Of a DNA stretch of 21,329 nt, positions 17,102 through 21,329 are shown in pieces. The DNA comes from Litorimonas sp964435725 (GTDB taxonomy: Bacteria > Pseudomonadota > Alphaproteobacteria > Caulobacterales > Maricaulaceae). Under the pieces are notes generated by a model. That model was not told where the DNA came from, made no database searches, and was given only the letters and a program-made list of their open reading frames with translations. Location: the NCBI GenBank assembly GCA_964435725.1, contig CAYTAJ010000041.1, positions 1 through 21,329 on the forward strand, read 5' to 3'. A program made the position numbers and the translations under genes. The number at the start of each line of letters is the position of its first letter. The stretch's first letter is position 1.

Positions 17102-17129
17102 AAGGCTCTCCAGTTTTATTCACTTCAAC

Positions 17130-17158
17130 ATTCAGACGTGGCTGCATTAAGTCTGAAT
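17130..17158 (-). repeat. Inverted repeat across the pyrH stop
   Basis: ATTCAGAC (17130-17137) and GTCTGAAT (17151-17158) are perfect 8-bp complements around a 13-base loop. The structure includes the pyrH stop codon and part of the 45-bp pyrH-frr gap. No T-run follows on either strand, so an RNA-stability or processing role is more likely than termination. Confidence 0.4.
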
Positions 17159-17863
17159 TATGGTGCACGTTCCATTTCCAGACATAACTTTGTCAAACCC
17201 ACCCGTTTCATGCAACGAGAACACTATAATGGGGATGTCATTCTCTCGCATCAAGGTTACAGCGGCGGCGTCCATCACTTTCAGATCATCAGCAAGGACT
17301 TTTTGATAGCTCAAAGTGTCATAGCGTTTGGCATCCGGGTTTGATTTCGGATCAGAGTCGTAAACCCCGTCTACTTGTGTTCCTTTTAACAAAGCACCGC
17401 ATTGCATTTCCGCAGCGCGTAGAGCCGCGGCTGTATCCGTAGTGAAATACGGATTACCTGTCCCGGCCGCGAAAATGACTACTCGCCCTTTTTCCATATG
17501 GCGCACGGCACGGCGACGTATGTAAGGTTCGCAGACCGTTTGCATCGGAATGGCGGATTGTACGCGCGTATCCACGCCTTCTTGTTCCAAAGCACTTTGC
17601 ATGGCGAGCGCATTCATCACAGTTGCGAGCATGCCCATGTAATCAGCGGTAGAGCGTTCAATACCACCGGCGGCGGCGCTTAAACCTCTGAATATATTCC
17701 CGGCCCCAATAACGAGGGCAATTTGCAAACCCTTAGAATGAGCTTCGGCCACTTCTTTGGCGATACGGGCGGTCATTTTGGTATCAATACCGTAGTCCAA
17801 ATCCCCCATCAGAGCTTCGCCTGATATTTTCAGAAGGATACGATCATATTGATAGCCGGACAT
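17147..17863 (-). CDS. pyrH: Uridylate kinase (UMP kinase)
   Basis: Phosphorylates UMP to UDP, an essential pyrimidine step that also supplies UDP-sugars for lipid A and murein. It belongs to the bacterial hexameric amino-acid-kinase family: LLKISGEAL (10-18), GAGNIFRG (53-60), DYMGMLATVMNALA and GTGNPYFTTDTAAALRAAE are diagnostic. At 238 residues the length is normal. ATG at 17863 is odd in context: the only ribosome site is the AGGG in the 3' arm of a terminator-like hairpin, and the run of six T ends one base before the ATG. Folding of that hairpin would hide the ribosome site. Confidence 0.96.
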   Translation of the reverse strand: MSGYQYDRILLKISGEALMGDLDYGIDTKMTARIAKEVAEAHSKGLQIALVIGAGNIFRGLSAAAGGIERSTADYMGMLATVMNALAMQSALEQEGVDTRVQSAIPMQTVCEPYIRRRAVRHMEKGRVVIFAAGTGNPYFTTDTAAALRAAEMQCGALLKGTQVDGVYDSDPKSNPDAKRYDTLSYQKVLADDLKVMDAAAVTLMRENDIPIIVFSLHETGGFDKVMSGNGTCTIIQT

Positions 17864-17864
17864 G

Positions 17865-17912
17865 AAAAAACCCTGTCAACACCGTGTCGAAATGACTCGG
17901 TCTGACAGGGTT
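17865..17912 (-). terminator. Terminator or attenuator between tsf and pyrH
   Basis: On the minus strand AACCCTGTCA (17912-17903) and TGACAGGGTT (17878-17869) form a perfect 10-bp stem. An inner stem (ACCG/CGGT, one mismatch, GTC/GAC) extends it, and a run of T reaches 17865, one base before the pyrH ATG. The plus strand lacks a T-run. It probably ends part of the rpsB-tsf transcripts, and its 3' arm holds the pyrH ribosome site. Confidence 0.75.
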
Positions 17913-17924
17913 ATAACGCTTACG

Positions 17925-17956
17925 GTTTATGATGCCAGAATTTTAGCACCATAAAC
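17925..17956 (-). repeat. Second hairpin in the tsf-pyrH gap
   Basis: GTTTATG (17925-17931) and CATAAAC (17950-17956) pair over 7 bp. After one mismatch TGC/GCA adds 3 more, leaving a 10-base loop. It lies 10 bases after the tsf stop and upstream of the terminator-like hairpin. It could protect the tsf 3' end after processing. No T-run follows. Confidence 0.45.
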
Positions 17957-17966
17957 TGTGAAGGAT

Positions 17967-18890
17967 TTAAGATCCGGCAACAGCCGCAGCGACTTCAGCC
18001 GCGAAATCTTCTTCTTTTTTCTCAATGCCGTCGCCAACTTCCATGCGGATATAGCCCGTCATCTTGATGTCAGCGCCGAGGTCATTGGCTTCATCAGCAA
18101 TGACTTGCTCGATCGAACGATCGCCATCCATGACGAAGATTTGCGTCATAAGAACAGATTCTTTGAAGAATTTGACCATACGACCTTCGACCATTTTGTC
18201 GACGATAGCTTCCGGCTTACCGGATTCAAGGGCTTCCGCTTTGAGCATTTCACGCTCTTTCTCAACAACAGCCGGATCAAGATCATCAGTAGACAAAGCA
18301 AGCGGGTTCATCGCCGCAATGTGCATAGCGATTTTCTTACCCAAGGCGTCTAGCTTGGCCACGTCACCTGTTGACTCGAGCGCAACCAAAACACCGATTT
18401 TGCCCATGCCTTCTGCGGCCGCATTATGGATGTAAGCCGCAACCGTTCCGTTTTCGACGCTTAAGCGTGTCATACGGCGGAATGTCATGTTCTCGCCAAT
18501 CTTGCCGACCAAAGTCGTCAAGAAATCCGTGACGCTTTCGCCTGTAGACGTTTTCGCCGCCGCCAATTCTTCGGTGCTGTTTACAGTCACGCCGAGGGCT
18601 GCGATTTCTTTCACAGCCGCTTGGAAACCCTCATTGCGGGCCACAAAGTCTGTTTCAGAGTTGACTTCAACAACAGCCGCCGTTTGCGGGGCCGTTGCTA
18701 CAGCGACCAAGCCTTCTGCCGCAACGCGACCGGCTTTTTTGTCCGCTTTTGCGATACCTTTCTTGCGCAACCAATCGATAGCTGCGTCCAAATCGCCATT
18801 TGTTTCATTTAAAGCTTTTTTGCAATCCATCATACCAGCGGATGTTTGATCGCGTAGGCTTTTCACCATAGCAGCAGTAATTTGAGCCAT
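17967..18890 (-). CDS. tsf: Translation elongation factor Ts
   Basis: Nucleotide exchange factor for EF-Tu. The N-terminal UBA-like domain carries the signature LRDQTSAGMMDCKKAL (12-27), and the EF-Tu contact motif TDFVARN is at 80-86. Two core subdomains and a C-terminal module complete a normal 307-residue protein; the last residues are Glu/Ala-rich. ATG at 18890 has GGAGAG 5 bases upstream. It is co-directional with rpsB, 80 bp downstream across a hairpin, which is the near-universal bacterial rpsB-tsf pair. Confidence 0.97.
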   Translation of the reverse strand: MAQITAAMVKSLRDQTSAGMMDCKKALNETNGDLDAAIDWLRKKGIAKADKKAGRVAAEGLVAVATAPQTAAVVEVNSETDFVARNEGFQAAVKEIAALGVTVNSTEELAAAKTSTGESVTDFLTTLVGKIGENMTFRRMTRLSVENGTVAAYIHNAAAEGMGKIGVLVALESTGDVAKLDALGKKIAMHIAAMNPLALSTDDLDPAVVEKEREMLKAEALESGKPEAIVDKMVEGRMVKFFKESVLMTQIFVMDGDRSIEQVIADEANDLGADIKMTGYIRMEVGDGIEKKEEDFAAEVAAAVAGS

Positions 18891-18923
18891 TTCGCTCTCC
18901 TGTGTTCTGTGTGTAGTTTAACG

Positions 18924-18948
18924 TCCGCGCTCACATAGGAAGCGCGGA
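18924..18948 (-). repeat. GC-rich hairpin between rpsB and tsf
   Basis: TCCGCGCT (18924-18931) and AGCGCGGA (18941-18948) are perfect 8-bp complements around a 9-base loop. On the minus strand it is followed by CGTTAAAC and not by a T-run. Position in the 80-bp rpsB-tsf gap suggests a stabiliser, pause or processing site that sets the ratio of S2 to EF-Ts; this is an inference. Confidence 0.5.
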
Positions 18949-18970
18949 TAAGGTTTTAAAGGTGGGGCTC

Positions 18971-20146
18971 TTAGAACTCGCCCAATTTGCCTTCGTTTTT
19001 GGCCAGCAAGTAATAGAATGTGACACGGTTTTTCATACGTGTTGGCTTCATTTGCTCACAAACGGCTTTGACTTTTTCCATCGCAACCGCGGCATCTTCG
19101 ATGCCGAGCTTCTTTTTCATGAAACCTTTAACGATTGTTTCAAGCTCAGTCTCATCAGAACACGCCACATATTTTGCGTCTTTATTCTTGAGTGAAGCCC
19201 CGAGATATTTTTCGATTTTGACGACAGTCTCATTGTTGGCCTCCGCATCATATTCGCGCGTGACAGGCAAAAACTCTGATTCATCAGCCGCAGGGGCCGC
19301 CGCTTCTGCTGCAGGAGCCTCAACAACTGGCGCTTCAACAACAGGCGCCGCCTCAGCAACAGGGGCTGCTTCTTCAGCTGCGGGTGCCATATTCAAAGCC
19401 AACTCTTCAGGATTCTCAGACGCGCCAAGGTCTTGACCAACCGCAGCCGCCGCAGTTGTCATCCCGTCAAGAACCGCATCCGCCATAAGCTCACAATAAA
19501 GCTGGATAGCCCGGGCTGCATCATCATTGCCCGGAATTGGCATGTCAGCCGATGCCGGATCAGAATTTGAATCCAAAATCGCGACAACCGGGATACCCAA
19601 ACGACGGGCTTCCAAAATTGCGATGCTTTCTTTGTTTGTGTCGATAACGAACATCAAGTCAGGCTTACCGCCCATATCTTTGATACCGCCAAGCGCTTTT
19701 TCGAGCTTTTCCATTTCACGGGTCAGCTTCAATGTCTCTTTCTTGGTCAAACCGGCGGCGACTTCGACGCCCTCGCCTAGAATGCCTTCGAGCTCTTTCA
19801 AACGTGCGATTGATTTTGTGACTGTCTGCCAGTTTGTGAGCATACCGCCCAACCAACGGTGATTGACGTAATATTGCGCACAACGCTTAGCGGCTTGAGC
19901 GACGGGCTCAGACGCAGCACGTTTCGTACCAACGAAAAGAACACGGCCGCCTTTGGCAGCAACATCGCGAACTTCTTTCAGGGCTTGGTGAAGTAGTGGG
20001 ACTGTCTGTGACAAATCAAGAATGTGAATGTTTGAACGGGCACCAAAAATATAAGGGGCCATTTTAGGGTCCCAACGGTGAGTCTGGTGACCAAAGTGAA
20101 CACCCGCTTCGAGAAGCTGACGCATAGAAAATTCAGGTAGGGCCAT
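18971..20146 (-). CDS. rpsB: 30S ribosomal protein S2 with C-terminal extra domain (DUF2853-like)
   Basis: Residues 1 to about 240 are a normal S2 of the small subunit: MRQLLEAGVHFGHQTHRWDP (8-27), FVGTKRAASE (71-80), NHRWLGGMLTNW (95-106), GGIKDMGGKPDLMFVID and IPGNDDAARAIQLY. S2 is usually about 240-260 residues, but this one has 391. Residues 253-292 are an Ala/Pro/Glu/Val linker. Residues 293-391 form a charged, probably folded domain with YVACSDETELETIVK, MKKKLGI and VTFYYLLAKNEGK, which I match from memory to the free-standing DUF2853 family. The frame is continuous, so this is a fusion and not an error-split gene. ATG at 20146 has AAGGAGAT, the strongest ribosome site in the window. 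tsf follows. Confidence 0.93.
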   Translation of the reverse strand: MALPEFSMRQLLEAGVHFGHQTHRWDPKMAPYIFGARSNIHILDLSQTVPLLHQALKEVRDVAAKGGRVLFVGTKRAASEPVAQAAKRCAQYYVNHRWLGGMLTNWQTVTKSIARLKELEGILGEGVEVAAGLTKKETLKLTREMEKLEKALGGIKDMGGKPDLMFVIDTNKESIAILEARRLGIPVVAILDSNSDPASADMPIPGNDDAARAIQLYCELMADAVLDGMTTAAAAVGQDLGASENPEELALNMAPAAEEAAPVAEAAPVVEAPVVEAPAAEAAAPAADESEFLPVTREYDAEANNETVVKIEKYLGASLKNKDAKYVACSDETELETIVKGFMKKKLGIEDAAVAMEKVKAVCEQMKPTRMKNRVTFYYLLAKNEGKLGEF

Positions 20147-20160
20147 GGATATCTCCTTGT

Positions 20161-20216
20161 TCCGGTTGACCTAGTGCAGGGTGTGAAGCTCTCCGACCAC
20201 CGGAGCGCTCACCGGA
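20161..20216 (-). promoter_or_regulatory. Structured 5' leader of rpsB
   Basis: In the minus-strand leader, GTGA/TCAC, GC/GC and CTCCG/CGGAG pair in one interrupted hairpin (20183-20212) with a 5-base loop. An alternative outer pairing joins TCCGGT (20161-20166) with ACCGGA (20211-20216), sharing bases with the first. The Shine-Dalgarno follows a few bases later. S2 represses its own mRNA through a leader in E. coli; a similar role here is inferred. Confidence 0.5.
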
Positions 20217-20228
20217 ATGGATGAAAGA

Positions 20229-20280
20229 CTATATGTCAGACACCCGCCCCTACACGCGAATTAATGCGCGCGACATATAG
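20229..20280. repeat. Inverted repeat overlapping the rpsB promoter region
   Basis: CTATATGTC (20229-20237) and GACATATAG (20272-20280) are perfect 9-bp complements separated by 34 bases. The upstream arm (for minus-strand transcription) overlaps the candidate promoter core, so only part of it would be transcribed. That favours a DNA-level operator over an RNA hairpin. No binding protein can be named. Confidence 0.45.
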
Positions 20281-20299
20281 GGGTTTCAAAATAATGCAA
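20260..20299 (-). promoter_or_regulatory. Candidate promoter of rpsB
   Basis: Two overlapping readings fit the minus strand. One is TTGCAT (20299-20294) with TATATG (20279-20274), spacing 14, similar to the short-spaced alphaproteobacterial housekeeping type. The other is TTGAAA (20289-20284) with ATTAAT (20265-20260), spacing 18. Either gives an rpsB leader of roughly 105-125 bases. The gap 20147-20360 holds no gene. Confidence 0.35.
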
Positions 20300-20360
20300 G
20301 GGGTATTTTACATTCAAAAATCAAAACATCATTGAATTGTCTGAATAGCCCTTAGGAGAC

Positions 20361-21056
20361 TTACTCAGGCCATAACTTGTTCAATCTATCAAGTGCAGCT
20401 CTTACACGCTTAGCATCACTGTCTAACGCAAGACTATTCTGATAAGCCTCTCTGGCCAAATCAAATTGAAAATTTAACTCATACGCACCACCTAGAAAAA
20501 AATAGGCTTTCTTTCTATCGCGAACATCATGTTTAAGAGCTAACTCAATCAGCTCAGCCATAGTTTCATAATCATAGCGATAAGATTCTGTGATTGCCCG
20601 GCTAAACAACACATCGCCTTTATGAATCGAAAACTCTGCTGCTTTGTCATAATCAGCGAACGCAGCGCTATAGTTTCCAAGCTTAGTATTTATCATCCCT
20701 CTATTTAGGTAAGTTGAGAACAAATTTTCTTTGCCAATTTCTGAGTTCGAAATTGCCTTATTACAAAACTCCAAGTCTTCTTTTTCTGATATAGGTAAGC
20801 CGGCACTCAACGAACATTTTCGAGCATCTTCAAGAGAAGGTTTTATCATTTTCAAATTGGCATTCATTACGCCAAAAACATAAAATCCATCTTTCTTGGT
20901 TGAAACATCTTCTCGCTTTTCAAAATAATCAGAGGAGCTGTCTTGAAGATTCTCTGAACCGGAATTCTGTTTTGTGGTTTGGCAACTGGCTAAAAGGATT
21001 AATATGGGTAGAAGTGAAGTTTTCAGCCTTACTTTTGACTGAATTTTATTGAACAT
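20361..21056 (-). CDS. TPR-repeat lipoprotein of unknown function
   Basis: The N-terminus is a lipoprotein signal: Lys/Arg-rich start, hydrophobic LLPILILL, then lipobox LASC with Cys25 as the lipidated residue. A low-complexity Ser/Asn/Glu stretch follows. From about residue 100 come tetratricopeptide-like helix pairs, for example YLNRGMINTKLGNYSAAFADYDKAAE and KKAYFFLGGAYELNFQFDLAREAYQNSL, read here as separate repeats. Similar proteins with a CS-x-A...FCNKAI segment are common in Caulobacterales/Hyphomonadaceae. Start ATG 21056 gives 231 residues; the frame is open to a GTG at 21098, but that would place extra charged residues before the signal. The gene is clearly AT-richer than its neighbours. 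Partners are unknown. Confidence 0.72.
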   Translation of the reverse strand: MFNKIQSKVRLKTSLLPILILLASCQTTKQNSGSENLQDSSSDYFEKREDVSTKKDGFYVFGVMNANLKMIKPSLEDARKCSLSAGLPISEKEDLEFCNKAISNSEIGKENLFSTYLNRGMINTKLGNYSAAFADYDKAAEFSIHKGDVLFSRAITESYRYDYETMAELIELALKHDVRDRKKAYFFLGGAYELNFQFDLAREAYQNSLALDSDAKRVRAALDRLNKLWPE

Positions 21057-21102
21057 GAAATAGATCTTCTTTTCCACAATTTGCCTTATTAAACTCACCT
21101 AC

Positions 21103-21130
21103 ACAATAGATAATTAATCTCCTAGCACAA
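21103..21130 (-). promoter_or_regulatory. Possible promoter of the TPR lipoprotein gene
   Basis: On the minus strand TTGTGC (21130-21125) and TATTGT (21108-21103) are separated by 16 bases. A transcript would start near 21096 and reach the ATG at 21056 after about 40 bases, which would also exclude the GTG at 21098 as start. The match is weak in an AT-rich stretch. Confidence 0.25.
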
Positions 21131-21262
21131 GCGCATTAGCTTACTTATAGTATCGTACTAACTAAATTAATATTATTCTCACAGTCGTGTTTTATTATCA
21201 TAGTGTTTTCACAGCTTTTGAATAATGTTATTTAAGAATATTAGATCCATGTTTATTGTCAT

Positions 21263-21300
21263 AGCACCCCTACCCACCTGCCGCGAGGGCAGATGGTGCT
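21263..21300 (-). other. GC-rich folded element at the window edge
   Basis: In an AT-rich gap, minus-strand AGCACC (21300-21295) pairs with GGTGCT (21268-21263). Inside, a 7-bp stem including CTGCC/GGCAG encloses a CTCGC loop, with a 7-base one-sided bulge. A C-A mismatch on the plus strand is a G-U pair on the minus strand, so the RNA form is probably minus. The stretch 21057-21262 holds no gene that I can support. The element may continue beyond 21329. Confidence 0.4.
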
Positions 21301-21329
21301 TCACTCAAACCTACAGTCTCACAAGGCGG

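Noticed and set aside
19271..19390. Repetitive GC-rich stretch in rpsB as a tandem repeat or frameshift
   Set aside because: It is in frame, encodes the Ala/Pro/Glu/Val linker with varied codons, and the downstream domain stays intact.
19020..19436. 138-codon open frame antisense to the rpsB 3' part
   Set aside because: Ser/Ala/Thr-rich translation produced by the Ala/Glu-rich linker on the coding strand; no ribosome site or family match.
20312..20337. ATTCAA/TTGAAT inverted repeat as the TPR gene terminator
   Set aside because: Six A/T pairs with a 14-base loop and no T-run after it on the minus strand; too weak.
21208..21261. 17-residue minus-strand ORF (MTINMDLIF...) after an AGGGG site
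   Set aside because: Too short and AT-driven to support as a gene; the AGGGG belongs to the folded element.

Overview
The window is a housekeeping region of an alphaproteobacterium. Gene content and order (lexA-comEC-gltX-gltA, then a long opposite-strand block lpxB-lpxI-lpxA-fabZ-lpxD-skp-bamA-rseP-dxr-cdsA-uppS-frr-pyrH-tsf-rpsB) match what I know of Caulobacter and relatives. The use of LpxI rather than LpxH, the alphaproteobacterial form of ComEC, moderate GC and the TPR lipoprotein type suggest a Caulobacterales/Maricaulales (Hyphomonadaceae-like) marine bacterium. The taxon is an inference; no rRNA is present.

Layout. Bases 1-120 hold the 3' end of lexA (+). It converges on comEC (-, 216-2327) across a short gap filled by nested inverted repeats, with the lexA terminator lying inside the comEC 3' end. 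comEC diverges from gltX (+, 2356-3762) with 28 bp between start codons. gltX is followed 14 bp later by gltA (+, 3777-5078), whose terminator lies inside the 3' end of the convergent lpxB.

From 20146 down to 5097 (all -) runs a 15-gene block in transcription order: rpsB, tsf, pyrH, frr (translation and UMP supply); uppS, cdsA, dxr (polyprenyl and phospholipid precursors); rseP, bamA, skp (envelope protease and outer-membrane protein assembly); lpxD, fabZ, lpxA, lpxI, lpxB (lipid A). Most gaps are 0-23 bp or short overlaps. The larger gaps (rpsB-tsf 80, tsf-pyrH 103, pyrH-frr 45, dxr-rseP 82) all contain hairpins and are the likely points of attenuation, processing or internal initiation. rpsB has a strong Shine-Dalgarno, a structured leader and a candidate promoter with an inverted repeat.

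Upstream of rpsB lies an AT-richer gene for a TPR lipoprotein (20361-21056, -). The last ~270 bases are AT-rich non-coding DNA ending in a GC-rich folded element cut by the window edge.

The most notable observation is that ribosomal protein S2 is extended to 391 residues by an Ala/Pro/Glu/Val linker and an extra C-terminal domain that resembles the DUF2853 family. I found no CRISPR array, insertion sequence, prophage, tRNA or rRNA, and no dedicated defence or secretion system.
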